Assembly: GCF_947503465.1 (NCBI RefSeq)
Contig: NZ_CANNDN010000004.1
Coordinates: 124,001-188,000, forward strand
Source of the DNA: an uncultured Tateyamaria sp.
GTDB taxonomy: Bacteria > Pseudomonadota > Alphaproteobacteria > Rhodobacterales > Rhodobacteraceae
Direction: 5' to 3'
Length of the DNA: 64,000 nt
Shown: positions 44,264-52,713 of the stretch, piece by piece
How positions within the stretch are numbered: the stretch's first letter is position 1
Layout: each line of letters opens with the position of its first letter
Notes under the pieces: model-generated
What the model was told of the DNA's origin: nothing
Database searches by the model: none
What the model saw: the letters and a program-made list of their open reading frames with translations, nothing else
Program-made: the position numbers and the translations under genes

Positions 44264-44941
44264 CCATGAACCGGGCAGGTCGGAGGCGGCGCCACGCGAC
44301 GGTGCCTTGATCTGGCTCAGCACCCAGTTCGGGCCTGCGAGAAGGGTGCTGAGCGCCTTGTTGTCGCGCACCTGCGCCTTGACCTTTTCGATCTGCATCA
44401 CGTCATCGATACGCCGGTCCAGAAAGGCCCATGTGGCCTGATTGTCCGTGCTGTCATCGCCCAGCCAATAGAGGACGGTGGCCGAATAGACGCCGGACAG
44501 AGTTGCGCGTTTGGTGTACCAGTTCACGTCGTCCGACGTGTCACCGAGCGTCATCCAGATTTTGTCAGCCGTACCCCAGATGGCCCTGGCACCGTCCGCC
44601 GCGTGCATTGGCAGCGCAAACAGCGTGGTTCCCCGGCGCACGGCCTCTTTATCTGTGACTGCTTCGATCCTGAACCTGACACCGGCCGCAATCTTGTCGC
44701 GGAAACGATCGGGCAGGTCATCCGATTGCATCCGCGCAACCATCGCCGCGTCCCCGCGCGCGTGATAGGCCAGCGCAAGGTCGACCGCGCCGCGCGGGCA
44801 GATGGCCCGTGCCATGGTCATATCGATCCCGGCATCCCGGGCCGCGGCGGTGAACGTCACCTCGGACCACCCATCGAAGGGCACGTGCATCAACGCGGCA
44901 TCCAAAAGGGCGGCTTTGGTCGTTTCATAGGATGTGGTCAT
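44246..44941 (-). CDS. COQ9 family protein
   Basis: A 231-residue COQ9-type protein. It has a TetR-like N-terminal helical part (MTTSYETTKAALLDAALMHVPFDGWSEVTFTAAARDAGIDMTMARAICP) and the C-terminal COQ9 region with DDVNWYTKRATLSGVYSATVLYWLGD. COQ9 binds ubiquinone precursors and assists the hydroxylase Coq7 in ubiquinone synthesis; that function in alphaproteobacteria is inferred from the family. ATG 44941. It is divergent from rpsU. Confidence 0.85.
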   Translation of the reverse strand: MTTSYETTKAALLDAALMHVPFDGWSEVTFTAAARDAGIDMTMARAICPRGAVDLALAYHARGDAAMVARMQSDDLPDRFRDKIAAGVRFRIEAVTDKEAVRRGTTLFALPMHAADGARAIWGTADKIWMTLGDTSDDVNWYTKRATLSGVYSATVLYWLGDDSTDNQATWAFLDRRIDDVMQIEKVKAQVRDNKALSTLLAGPNWVLSQIKAPSRGAASDLPGSWSSPRT

Positions 44942-44969
44942 GAGCGGTCCTTTGGGCGGCTGCGGATGC

Positions 44970-44998
44970 TGGACAAAGTAGGGCGGCCTTGCTATACG
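44970..44998 (+). promoter_or_regulatory. Candidate sigma70 promoter of rpsU
   Basis: TGGACA (44970-44975) and TATACG (44993-44998) are 17 bases apart. Transcription would begin near 45005, about 47 bases before the rpsU start. Confidence 0.55.
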
Positions 44999-45051
44999 GC
45001 CACTTCCTGCAAATCCTTGCAACTCGAATCTAGAAAGGTGGTGACAACCAC

Positions 45052-45258
45052 ATGCAGGTTAGTGTTCGCGACAACAATGTCGATCAGGCGCTTCGTGCCC
45101 TGAAAAAGAAGCTGCAGCGCGAAGGCGTTTTCCGTGAAATGAAGCTCAAGCAACATTTCGAGAAGCCGTCCGAGAAAAAAGCGCGCGAGAAAGCTGAAGC
45201 GATCCGCCGGGCCCGTAAGCTGGCTCGCAAAAAAGCGCAACGCGAAGGGCTGCTTTAA
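45052..45258 (+). CDS. rpsU: 30S ribosomal protein S21
   Basis: A 68-residue S21, [21 protein letters not shown] followed by a lysine/arginine-rich helix ending KAQREGLL. It helps mRNA docking in the 30S subunit. It is a single-gene unit with a clear promoter upstream and a strong terminator 27 bases after its stop. Confidence 0.96.
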   Translation: MQVSVRDNNVDQALRALKKKLQREGVFREMKLKQHFEKPSEKKAREKAEAIRRARKLARKKAQREGLL

Positions 45259-45284
45259 GCCAAGAGCGTCGAAGTGAATTCAAG

Positions 45285-45317
45285 AACCCTGTAGCCGCCC
45301 GGCTGCAGGGTTTTTGT
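45285..45317 (+). terminator. Rho-independent terminator of rpsU
   Basis: AACCCTGTAGCC pairs with GGCTGCAGGGTT (45285-45296 with 45301-45312; one G-T wobble) around a GCCC loop, followed by a run of Ts to 45315. Confidence 0.88.
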
Positions 45318-45348
45318 TTGCCGCTTTGCTTTTTGCGCGCGTGGGAAC

Positions 45349-47076
45349 TTAGGCAGCGGTGCTGTCGCCCATTTCCGCCGCCGGGCCAGACGCGCGCCGC
45401 GCCAGCCTAAAGCGCGCCAGGCTGTCCATCATATCCTGCATCCCGCGGTTCAGGGCGGCGCATGCCGCGTTCGTATCCTGGAACATTGCGGCGTTGCCCT
45501 GTGCAACCTTGTCCATCTCCGCCACGGACACGTTTACTTCGCCCAACTGGTCGGATTGTGACGCGGTCGCTTCGGCGATCCGCTGGACCGACCCCGTCAT
45601 GGCCGACACCGCCTCGACGATATCGCCCAGCGCGTCGCCGGCTTGCCGGGCGAGCGCCACACCCGATTTGACCTGCCCGGTGCTTTTTTCGGTCAACGCC
45701 CCGATTCCCCGGGCCGCGTCGGTGGCGCGTTGCGACAGCGCCCGCACTTCGGACGCGACCACGGAAAAACCGCGCCCGGCCTCGCCCGCGCGCGCGGCTT
45801 CGACACCGGCGTTCAATGCCAGCAGGTTTGTCTGAAACGCGATCCCGTCCATCAACGCGTTGATCTTGGCAATCTCGTGCGACGAGGTTTCAATCCCGTT
45901 CATTGCAGCCACAACCTGGTTGACCATATCGCCGCCAGTCATGGCATCCGCGCGCACCTTGTCCGCTGTCGCCGCCGTGGATTGCGCATTCTCGGTCGAG
46001 GCGCGCACGGCCCCGTTCAGTGAGTCGACCGCGTGGCTCGTGATTTCAAGCGATTGCACCTGCGCCTCGGTTCGGCGGGACAGGTCAATCGCGGCGTTCT
46101 GGACGCTGGCGACCAATTCCATCAGCTTACCGGTGCTGTCATGCACATCTTCCAACACATGCGACAAGGCCGCGACGGCGCGGTTGAAATCCAACCTGAG
46201 CGGTTCATAGGCGTCCGGGAATTCGGTATGTATCCGGTGGCTCAGGTCGCCGGCGGCGATGCATCCCAACCCTTCCCTCAGGCATGAGACAACCGTGGTT
46301 TGCGCGTCGTATTGCGCCTTTTGCGCGGCCAGGGTTTTCGCCTCGGCCTCTTGTGCGGCGGCACGGCTTTTTTCCCGCGCAGCCTGTTCACATGTGAGCG
46401 CTTGCAACAGGGCTTCGGCTTCGGATTGTGCGGTCTGCGCGTTCTGCGCCTCTTTCTCTGCGTCTGCGCGCGCTGCGTCGGCCTGTGCGCTGGCGCTGGA
46501 CGCCTTGGCATATGCGGTTTGTGCGTCTGACAGCGCGATCCGCACCGCGTCCATCATGTGCAGACGCTTGCCCACGATCAGCACCAGAACAAAAAACTGA
46601 ATGCCGACAATGGCGCCGTGAAACAGGGCGCGTTCGATGTTTTCGATCACATCAACGCTTGGAAACACAAGGCGCGGCAAGAGGATGCCTACCGACACGT
46701 GGTGCAGCACGGTTGTCACTGCGGCCAGGATGATCGTCGGCCTATGAACAAGCCCGACCAGTGTTGCAAGCACGGCGAAAAACAGCATGTGACCGTCAAT
46801 CTGCCACCCCGTCCCGCTGAGCGCCGCGACAAGGCCGATTGCCTGCGCAATCGCCGCCTGTCCCACGATGATGCAGTAGTGTCTGTGCCGTTGCCGGAAA
46901 GACCAATACGCAAACGCTGTCGACCCCAGACAGATGATGGCCGGCACAGGCGATGCCGCCGGAAGCAAGAATCCCGCGATGCCGATCAGGCAGCCCAGCG
47001 CCACGCATCCCATCAATATCCAATAGGCGGCAAGCGTGCGCGAGGCCTGTAGGCTGTGATCGATGTTCATGCTCAT
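45349..47076 (-). CDS. Methyl-accepting chemotaxis protein with multi-helix membrane sensor
   Basis: A 575-residue chemoreceptor. About six hydrophobic helices (residues 15-170) form the sensor, with no large periplasmic domain. A long coiled coil (about 185-270, rich in Ala, Glu and Gln) and a HAMP-like unit (CIAAGDLSHRI) follow. The signalling domain (about 360-550) contains the conserved hairpin tip FSVVASEVRALSQRATDAARGIGAL. Its start (47076) overlaps the stop of an exported-protein gene as ATGA. The ligand is unknown; the membrane helices may sense energy state or a hydrophobic compound. Confidence 0.9.
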   Translation of the reverse strand: MSMNIDHSLQASRTLAAYWILMGCVALGCLIGIAGFLLPAASPVPAIICLGSTAFAYWSFRQRHRHYCIIVGQAAIAQAIGLVAALSGTGWQIDGHMLFFAVLATLVGLVHRPTIILAAVTTVLHHVSVGILLPRLVFPSVDVIENIERALFHGAIVGIQFFVLVLIVGKRLHMMDAVRIALSDAQTAYAKASSASAQADAARADAEKEAQNAQTAQSEAEALLQALTCEQAAREKSRAAAQEAEAKTLAAQKAQYDAQTTVVSCLREGLGCIAAGDLSHRIHTEFPDAYEPLRLDFNRAVAALSHVLEDVHDSTGKLMELVASVQNAAIDLSRRTEAQVQSLEITSHAVDSLNGAVRASTENAQSTAATADKVRADAMTGGDMVNQVVAAMNGIETSSHEIAKINALMDGIAFQTNLLALNAGVEAARAGEAGRGFSVVASEVRALSQRATDAARGIGALTEKSTGQVKSGVALARQAGDALGDIVEAVSAMTGSVQRIAEATASQSDQLGEVNVSVAEMDKVAQGNAAMFQDTNAACAALNRGMQDMMDSLARFRLARRASGPAAEMGDSTAA

Positions 47077-47366
47077 GTCGCGTATCCACAGAATGCGGCA
47101 ATCGATGCGCCATCCATGACCCAAAGCGCCCCAAGCGCGCGGATGGCCGTGTCAAAGGCCTGAAGGTCGTCCACCTGTGCCAACACGGCAATCGGTGCCG
47201 TTTCCGGACCCACGACCGCGCCGCCCGCGGCCGTGACCAAGGCAGGTCCGTCAGACCAGGGCGGTAGAATGACGAGCCGCAATGGCGACCCGGTGTCAGG
47301 TTGCAGCGCCAACCCCGCAAGGGCCGGTCCGCACGTCAGAAGCATCACCATTACAAAAACGCGCAT
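47073..47366 (-). CDS. Small exported protein coupled to the chemoreceptor
   Basis: A 97-residue protein of no recognised family. A signal peptide (MRVFVMVMLLTCGPALAG, cut near residue 17) is followed by about 80 residues with ILPPWSDGPALVTAAGGAVVGPETAPIAVLAQV and a C-terminal IAAFCGYAT. ATG 47366 (or 47375). The overlap with the chemoreceptor start suggests the two are made together, perhaps as a periplasmic accessory to the sensor; this is inference. Confidence 0.65.
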   Translation of the reverse strand: MRVFVMVMLLTCGPALAGLALQPDTGSPLRLVILPPWSDGPALVTAAGGAVVGPETAPIAVLAQVDDLQAFDTAIRALGALWVMDGASIAAFCGYAT

Positions 47367-47533
47367 CGCACTCATCCGGCTACCTGACCGGGGTCTAGTC
47401 CAAGACTTCTAAAGATAGGGCTAAGAACAGGGTAATTGGCGTGTGCCCGTTCAACATCGGGACAAGCGGTGCAGTGCCAGTTCCGGCAAACGGACGGCAG
47501 CGTGGCCAATCAAAAGCCCCTTGAGATAGGCGC

Positions 47534-47665
47534 TTACCCGATCTTGGCGAACATGCGGGCGCGGTCCTGCAGCTGATCGTCGCTGATCCAGCCCTGATCA
47601 TGGGCGATATCGCCGAGACTGCCGGTCTGCAGGCCCTGACGGTTGGTCAGCGTTCGCAGGAAATT
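47534..47665 (-). pseudogene. Remnant of a glucose-1-phosphate thymidylyltransferase (RfbA) C-terminus
   Basis: Only the last 43 codons can be recognised: NFLRTLTNRQGLQTGSLGD and the tail GWISDDQLQDRARMF match the C-terminal RTLxxRQGL and QGWI pattern of RfbA. The N-terminal 240 or so residues, including the nucleotide-binding site, are missing; unrelated sequence precedes it. It is a decayed fragment, next to another sugar-nucleotide gene (manC) and a transposase fragment. The neighbouring stretch 47376-47533 holds nothing I can identify. Confidence 0.6.
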
Positions 47666-47749
47666 GCCCACGCACACCAGGCCACCATACGTTTTCGTAT
47701 TCAGACGCGCATATCCACGGCCCATGCGGTTCGCGCGAGCGCGCCGTTG

Positions 47750-47890
47750 GTCAGGTACAAGCGGCGCAACTGCATCGACACCATGTTTGGCAGGCTCAAG
47801 GACTGGCACTGGGTTGCTAAGCGCTGCGTCAGCAGACCAAGGGCGTTCCCCTCAGCAATCGCCCTGACCGCACCTGTCCTATTGGGTATG
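47750..47890 (+). pseudogene. Remnant of an IS5-type transposase C-terminus
   Basis: VRYKRRNCIDTMFGRLKDWH followed by VAKRCVSRPRAFPSAIALTA matches the C-terminal end of IS5-family DDE transposases (usually RYKRRNRIEIMFGRLKDW). The catalytic DDE region is absent. The patch up to about 47905 includes TATTGGGTATGAG, resembling the end of such elements. It lies between the RfbA remnant and manC. Confidence 0.65.
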
Positions 47891-47935
47891 AGATCTGACC
47901 CGAGCCGATCGTCACATTAAATGGCACAGGCGCGA

Positions 47936-49360
47936 TCAGCCCTTGGCCCCCTGTCCTCTTGCGTAGACGTCTTCGTATCGCACGATATCGTCCTCGCCCA
48001 GGTAGGTTCCTGTCTGCACTTCGATCAGGACCATCGGCACCCGGCCCGGGTTTTCCATGCGATGTTTGGCACCCAGCGGGATGTAGACGGATTCGTTTTC
48101 CGTCACCAATGTTACCGTGTCATCCACGGTCACTTTGGCCGTGCCTTCAACCACGATCCAGTGTTCGGCACGGTGGTGATGCGATTGCAGCGACAATGAT
48201 GCACCCGGGTGCACCACGATCCGCTTCACCTGGAACCTGTCGCCAATGACAAGGCTTTCGAACCAGCCCCACGGGCGGTGATCCTTTGGAAAGTGTTCGG
48301 CCTGGCCCGAACCGCGCGCCTTCAGCGCCGACACCGCATTTTTGACATCCTGCGCCCGGCTTGCATCCGCCACCAATACGGCGTCGGGCATGGCCACGGC
48401 AATCACGTTTTCAAGGCCGATCCCAACCAGCTCAAGGCCATCATGTTCGGACCTGAGAAGCGAATCCGCGCAATCGATGGCGGTAACATTGCCCGACGTC
48501 GCTGTGCCGGCATCATCACGGGCACTGGCCCGCAACACAGCATCCCAACCGCCCAGATCGCTCCAGTCGCCGGTGTATGGAACGACGGACAGATTGCCGG
48601 CGCGCTCCATGACCGCATAGTCGATCGAGATGTCTTCGACCTTTTGCCACGGCTCGACCCCCAACCGCAGGAATCCCAGGTCTGGCTGCGCGGTCTCGAC
48701 TGCGGCCTCGACCGGACCAACCAACGATGCAGCATGGGTTTTGAAAGCTTCTATGATGTCGCATGCCCGGAACAGGAAGATGCCCGCGTTCCACATGTGA
48801 CGCCCTGATGCAACTAGCGTCGCCGCGGTTTCGGCGTCGGGCTTTTCCACGAAACGTGACAGCGGGGCAGCGGCGCCGCTTGGCGCGGATTTAAGTTCCA
48901 GATAGCCGTAACCGGTTTCGGGATATGTCGGATGGATACCGAAGGTCACCAGTTGCCCTGCCTCTGCCGCAGGCACACCGGCCTGAACGGTGGCACAGAA
49001 ATCTGCGTCTGACGGGATCAAGTGGTCCGAAGGGCACACCAACATCATCGCGTTCGGGTCGGCAGCATGCAAATGAAGGGCGGCGGCCAGAACAGCCGGA
49101 GCCGTATTGCGGCCCTCAGGTTCGATCAAGACAGCGGCAGGATCAATACCGACGGCGGCCAGTTGTTCGACCACGATAAAGCGAAAATCCGACGCGGTAA
49201 TGATGACCGGTTGGTCGAATTCGGCAAACCGGCGGGCAGAGGCCTGGAACAGCGTTTCCGACCCAAGGATCGATGCGAATTGCTTGGGATAGCTTTTGCG
49301 CGACAACGGCCATAGGCGTGTGCCCGATCCGCCGCATAGCAACACTGGCGTTATGGACAT
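47936..49360 (-). CDS. manC: Mannose-1-phosphate guanylyltransferase / mannose-6-phosphate isomerase
   Basis: A 474-residue bifunctional enzyme that makes GDP-mannose for exopolysaccharide or O-antigen. The N-terminal nucleotidyltransferase domain has the pyrophosphorylase signature LLCGGSGTRLWPLSRKSYPK and FVEKPDAETA. The C-terminal cupin (about 350-465) is the isomerase, with HHHRAEHWIVVEGTAKV and MENPGRVPMVLIEVQTG. Both halves are intact. It sits beside degraded sugar-nucleotide and transposase sequence, suggesting a once larger polysaccharide locus. The 222 bases upstream (49361-49582) show nothing I can identify. Confidence 0.93.
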   Translation of the reverse strand: MSITPVLLCGGSGTRLWPLSRKSYPKQFASILGSETLFQASARRFAEFDQPVIITASDFRFIVVEQLAAVGIDPAAVLIEPEGRNTAPAVLAAALHLHAADPNAMMLVCPSDHLIPSDADFCATVQAGVPAAEAGQLVTFGIHPTYPETGYGYLELKSAPSGAAAPLSRFVEKPDAETAATLVASGRHMWNAGIFLFRACDIIEAFKTHAASLVGPVEAAVETAQPDLGFLRLGVEPWQKVEDISIDYAVMERAGNLSVVPYTGDWSDLGGWDAVLRASARDDAGTATSGNVTAIDCADSLLRSEHDGLELVGIGLENVIAVAMPDAVLVADASRAQDVKNAVSALKARGSGQAEHFPKDHRPWGWFESLVIGDRFQVKRIVVHPGASLSLQSHHHRAEHWIVVEGTAKVTVDDTVTLVTENESVYIPLGAKHRMENPGRVPMVLIEVQTGTYLGEDDIVRYEDVYARGQGAKG

Positions 49361-49582
49361 GTTCTACACTCCGCTTGAATTCAATCAGGAACCTAAATTG
49401 CTGCGCCGCAACACATTGCGGGTGGCATACACGCAAGCTTTCGCCGGGTCGACTCCGGAATTCCAGAGCTGGACAAGACGGTACAACCTTGCTTTGCGGG
49501 TTAAAAAGCCTGCGGGATGCATCTGTTGCGTCCTGCGATCTGCCCGGGCGCAAACGATATGGCATGCACAACAGCGCCCAGA

Positions 49583-50062
49583 TCAGACAGGCAAGGCTGT
49601 CGTTTTGAACACGGTCCGCAGGGCAAAACTGGACTGCATCTGGGCAACGCCCGGCAACCGGGCCAGATGCTGACGGTGAATGCGCGCAAAATCTTCGGTC
49701 CCTTCCGCAACGACCTTCAGAATGTAATCCGCGGTCCCTGCCATCAGGTGACATTCCAGGACATCGGGAATCCGTGCCACCGCCTTCTCAAAGGCCTCGA
49801 GCACTTCGTCTGCCTGACCCTGCAAGGTGATTTCCACAAAAACGGTCGTGGGCACCCCCATCTTTCGGGCGTCCAGCAAGGCGACATAGTCCCGAATGTA
49901 GCCCGCCTGTTCCAATCGCTGGACACGCCTGTGGCACGCCGACGGCGAAAGATGCACAGCGTCACTCAGATCGGCATTGGACATGCGTCCCTGCTTTTGC
50001 AAGGCAATCAGGATACGGCGATCTGTTGAATCAAGAGCCATCGACGCACTTTTCTCCGACAT
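49583..50062 (-). CDS. Lrp/AsnC-family transcriptional regulator
   Basis: A 159-residue Lrp-type regulator. N-terminal helix-turn-helix (LDSTDRRILIALQKQGRMSNADLSDAVHLSPSACHRRVQRLEQAGYI) and C-terminal RAM effector domain (ECHLMAGTADYILKVVAEG). It is divergent from alanine dehydrogenase, the arrangement of AldR-type activators that respond to alanine. ATG 50062 (MSEKSASMALD) is the likely start. Confidence 0.9.
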   Translation of the reverse strand: MSEKSASMALDSTDRRILIALQKQGRMSNADLSDAVHLSPSACHRRVQRLEQAGYIRDYVALLDARKMGVPTTVFVEITLQGQADEVLEAFEKAVARIPDVLECHLMAGTADYILKVVAEGTEDFARIHRQHLARLPGVAQMQSSFALRTVFKTTALPV

Positions 50063-50075
50063 TTGTACGTCTGAA

Positions 50076-50100
50076 CGCACATTTCTACGACTGTTGTGCG
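50076..50100. promoter_or_regulatory. Candidate Lrp/AldR operator between regulator and ald
   Basis: CGCACA (50076-50081) and TGTGCG (50095-50100) form an inverted repeat with a 13-base spacer, 14 bases from the regulator start and 74 bases from ald. Its place between divergent genes is typical for an Lrp-family activator. Confidence 0.4.
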
Positions 50101-50173
50101 GTAACACGATCCATTTCCGGTGTCAGATTGCAAGTGAAATGCGCGACCCTTCTCGGGCCAGAGGAGGATCAAC

Positions 50174-51292
50174 ATGCATATTGGCTGCCCAACAGAGATC
50201 AAGGCCCAGGAGTACCGCGTCGGGTTGACGCCGAATGCCGCACGCGAGGCGGTCGCACACGGGCACATTGTGTCTGTTCAGGCGGGCGCGGGCTTGGGGG
50301 CCGGGTTCACGGATCAGGATTACATCGCCGCCGGGGCACAGATCCTGGACACCGCGCATGATGTTTTTGACGCTGCGGACATGATTGTCAAAGTGAAGGA
50401 GCCGCAAGCCGCCGAACGAAAGATGCTGCGTGACGGTCAGCTTTTGTTCACCTACTTGCACCTTGCGCCGGACCCGGACCAAACCCACGATCTGTTGGCA
50501 TCAGGCTGCACAGCGATCGCGTACGAAACCGTTACGGATGCGCAGGGCGGTTTGCCACTTCTGGCACCGATGTCCGAAGTTGCAGGTCGCCTGGCCCCTC
50601 AGGTCGGTGCATGGACGCTGCAAAAGGCAAATGGTGGGCGCGGTGTGCTTATGGGCGGGGTCCCGGGCGTCGGTCCTGCGCGGGTCGTGGTTATCGGCGG
50701 CGGCGTCGTGGGCACACATGCGGCGCGTGTGGCGGCAGGCATGGGGGCAGACGTGACGGTAATGGACCGGTCGCTATCCCGCATGCGTTATCTGGACGAT
50801 GCGTTTTCGGGCCTGTTCAAGACCAGCTACGCCAGCGCCGGGAACACGGCGGAACTCGTGGCCGAAGCAGACATGGTGGTCGGCGCGGTTCTGATCCCGG
50901 GCGCCGCGGCACCCAAGCTGGTTACACGCGATCAACTGTCCACGATGAAACCCGGCGCCGCCATCGTCGACGTTGCGATTGATCAAGGCGGTTGCTTTGA
51001 AACCTCGCGCGCAACGACGCACGATGATCCGATCTATGATGTGGACGGGATCATGCATTACTGCGTTGCCAACATGCCCGGCGCGGTGGCCCGGACGTCC
51101 ACGATTGCCCTGGGGAATGCCACCATGCCCTACATGCTGGCGCTCGCCGACAAGGGCTGGCGCCAAGCGTGCGAGGATGACCCCCACCTACTGGCGGGCC
51201 TGAATGTCCATCAGGGAAAGCTGACATATTACGCGGTTGGCAAGGCGCTGGGGATTGACGTGATGTCTCCGGCGCTGGCGCTCAAGACCTGA
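50174..51292 (+). CDS. ald: Alanine dehydrogenase
   Basis: A 372-residue NAD-dependent enzyme interconverting L-alanine and pyruvate plus ammonia. It starts [20 protein letters not shown]; Lys76 or so lies in MIVKVKEPQ and the NAD motif is [25 protein letters not shown]-type substrate residues and [21 protein letters not shown] complete the family signature. Length is typical. It is probably alanine-inducible through the divergent Lrp-type regulator. Confidence 0.95.
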   Translation: MHIGCPTEIKAQEYRVGLTPNAAREAVAHGHIVSVQAGAGLGAGFTDQDYIAAGAQILDTAHDVFDAADMIVKVKEPQAAERKMLRDGQLLFTYLHLAPDPDQTHDLLASGCTAIAYETVTDAQGGLPLLAPMSEVAGRLAPQVGAWTLQKANGGRGVLMGGVPGVGPARVVVIGGGVVGTHAARVAAGMGADVTVMDRSLSRMRYLDDAFSGLFKTSYASAGNTAELVAEADMVVGAVLIPGAAAPKLVTRDQLSTMKPGAAIVDVAIDQGGCFETSRATTHDDPIYDVDGIMHYCVANMPGAVARTSTIALGNATMPYMLALADKGWRQACEDDPHLLAGLNVHQGKLTYYAVGKALGIDVMSPALALKT

Positions 51293-51299
51293 ACGCAAG

Positions 51300-51328
51300 G
51301 CGCCGCGCGCGATGATTGCGCGCGGCGC
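51300..51328. terminator. Bidirectional terminator between ald and mscL
   Basis: GCGCCGCGCGC (51300-51310) pairs perfectly with GCGCGCGGCGC (51318-51328) around a 7-base loop. It lies between convergent genes, eight bases past the ald stop, and probably ends transcription from both; no long T-run is present. Confidence 0.65.
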
Positions 51329-51347
51329 TCTGACACTCAAATTCAGA

Positions 51348-51782
51348 TCAGCCCTGTTTGGCCAACTGATCGCGAATCTCCATCAGGATATCCAATTCGC
51401 TTGGGCCGGGATCCTCTGCGGGCGCTTCCTCTTTCTGTGTCTCAGCGGCTGCTTTGACCTTGTTGACATAGCGGACCAGCATGAACACCACGAAGGCGAT
51501 AATCAGAAAGTTGATGACGGCCATCAAAAACGCACCATAGGCGAACACGGCTGCACCTGCGTCACGGGCCGCTTCCAAAGACGAACCTGCGGCAACGTCG
51601 CCGGCCAGCACGACGTAGTTGTTGGTGAAGTCGAGACCACCCGTGAACAGACCGATGATCGGGTTGATGAGGTCACCGACCAGCGATGTGACAATCGCGG
51701 TAAAGGCCGCGCCGATTATGATCCCGACGGCCATGTCCATGACATTGCCCTTGGCGATGAAATCCTTGAACTCGTTTAGCAT
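51348..51782 (-). CDS. mscL: Large-conductance mechanosensitive channel
   Basis: A 144-residue Msc[36 protein letters not shown] is the amphipathic helix plus TM1; TM2 is [27 protein letters not shown]. The C-terminal acidic/proline linker and helix follow. It opens under membrane tension and protects from hypo-osmotic shock. ATG 51782 is the family start. Confidence 0.95.
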   Translation of the reverse strand: MLNEFKDFIAKGNVMDMAVGIIIGAAFTAIVTSLVGDLINPIIGLFTGGLDFTNNYVVLAGDVAAGSSLEAARDAGAAVFAYGAFLMAVINFLIIAFVVFMLVRYVNKVKAAAETQKEEAPAEDPGPSELDILMEIRDQLAKQG

Positions 51783-51928
51783 ATTTAGTCCCTTGTTGGC
51801 TTCCGCACGCTTTATTTTGTTTTTATGTGCGCGTGCAAACATTGGTTAACACATCTTTTCACATGGCAAAGACTATTTTGGGGGGGAAATTCGCCTATGT
51901 CGGACCCATAGTTCAAAGGAGACGTCCC

Positions 51929-52627
51929 ATGGCTGACCTCAGCGCCTTTCCCATCACCCAGAAATGGACACCAAAGGACCCGTCGGTCTTGCAGCTGTTT
52001 TCGTTTCCAACCCCGAACGGGGTCAAAGCGTCCATCGCGTTGGAGGAGACGGGTATCCCCTACGAGGCGCATCTGGTCACGCTTGCGGATGCGGATGTCA
52101 AAAGCGCGGAATTCCTGTCGCTGAACCCGAACAACAAGATCCCTGCGATCATTGACCCCAACGGCCCGGACGGCACCCCAATTGGTCTGTTTGAATCCGG
52201 TGCGATCCTGATCTACTTGGCCGAAAAATCCGGCAAGCTGATGGGCGAGACCGCCAGCGACAAGGCCAAGACGATCCAGTGGCTGATGTTCCAGATGGGT
52301 GGCCTGGGACCGATGTTGGGGCAAATGGGCTTTTTCGTGAAATTCGCGGGCAGCCAATGGGACGACAAGCGCCCGCAACAACGCTATGTGGATGAAGGCA
52401 AACGCCTGTTGGCCGTGCTGGACAAGGAACTGTCGGGCAAGGATTGGATCACCGGCCAGTTTTCGATCGCCGACATCGCAATTGCGCCATGGCTCAACGC
52501 CCTGAACTTTTACGAGGCCAAGGAAATGGTCGGCTGGGACGACCACAAGAACCTCGTCGCGTACCTGGATCGTTTCATGGCCCGTCCTGCCGTGGAAAAG
52601 GGCAAGAATATCCCGCCGCGCCCCTGA
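51929..52627 (+). CDS. Glutathione S-transferase, YfcG/Ure2p-like
   Basis: A 232-residue GST. The thioredoxin-fold N-terminal domain has FSFPTPNGVKASIALEETGIPYEAHLV (the TPNGxK motif of the Nu/YfcG class, where Asn or Thr replaces Tyr/Ser), LNPNNKIPAIIDPNG and ESGAILIYLAEK. The C-terminal helical domain has GWITGQFSIADIAIAPWL-type sequence. It may have disulphide reductase activity with glutathione. AAGGAG precedes ATG 51929 by seven bases. Confidence 0.9.
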   Translation: MADLSAFPITQKWTPKDPSVLQLFSFPTPNGVKASIALEETGIPYEAHLVTLADADVKSAEFLSLNPNNKIPAIIDPNGPDGTPIGLFESGAILIYLAEKSGKLMGETASDKAKTIQWLMFQMGGLGPMLGQMGFFVKFAGSQWDDKRPQQRYVDEGKRLLAVLDKELSGKDWITGQFSIADIAIAPWLNALNFYEAKEMVGWDDHKNLVAYLDRFMARPAVEKGKNIPPRP

Positions 52628-52639
52628 TCCTTCTTTCGG

Positions 52640-52700
52640 CTGACAGCATCGTGGTTTGGGGGCAGAGCCCCCAAGCAACACAGGATCGCATCGCTGTCAG
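52640..52700. terminator. Nested inverted repeats between convergent genes
   Basis: Inner hairpin TTGGGGGC-AGA-GCCCCCAA (52656-52674) is framed by an outer pair CTGACAGC (52640-52647) and GCTGTCAG (52693-52700). It lies between the GST stop and the oxidoreductase stop and probably acts on both strands. The inner GGGGGCAGAGCCCCC also occurs in the repeat after hemC (8922-8936). Confidence 0.65.
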
Positions 52701-52713
52701 GCGTGCCTTTTGG

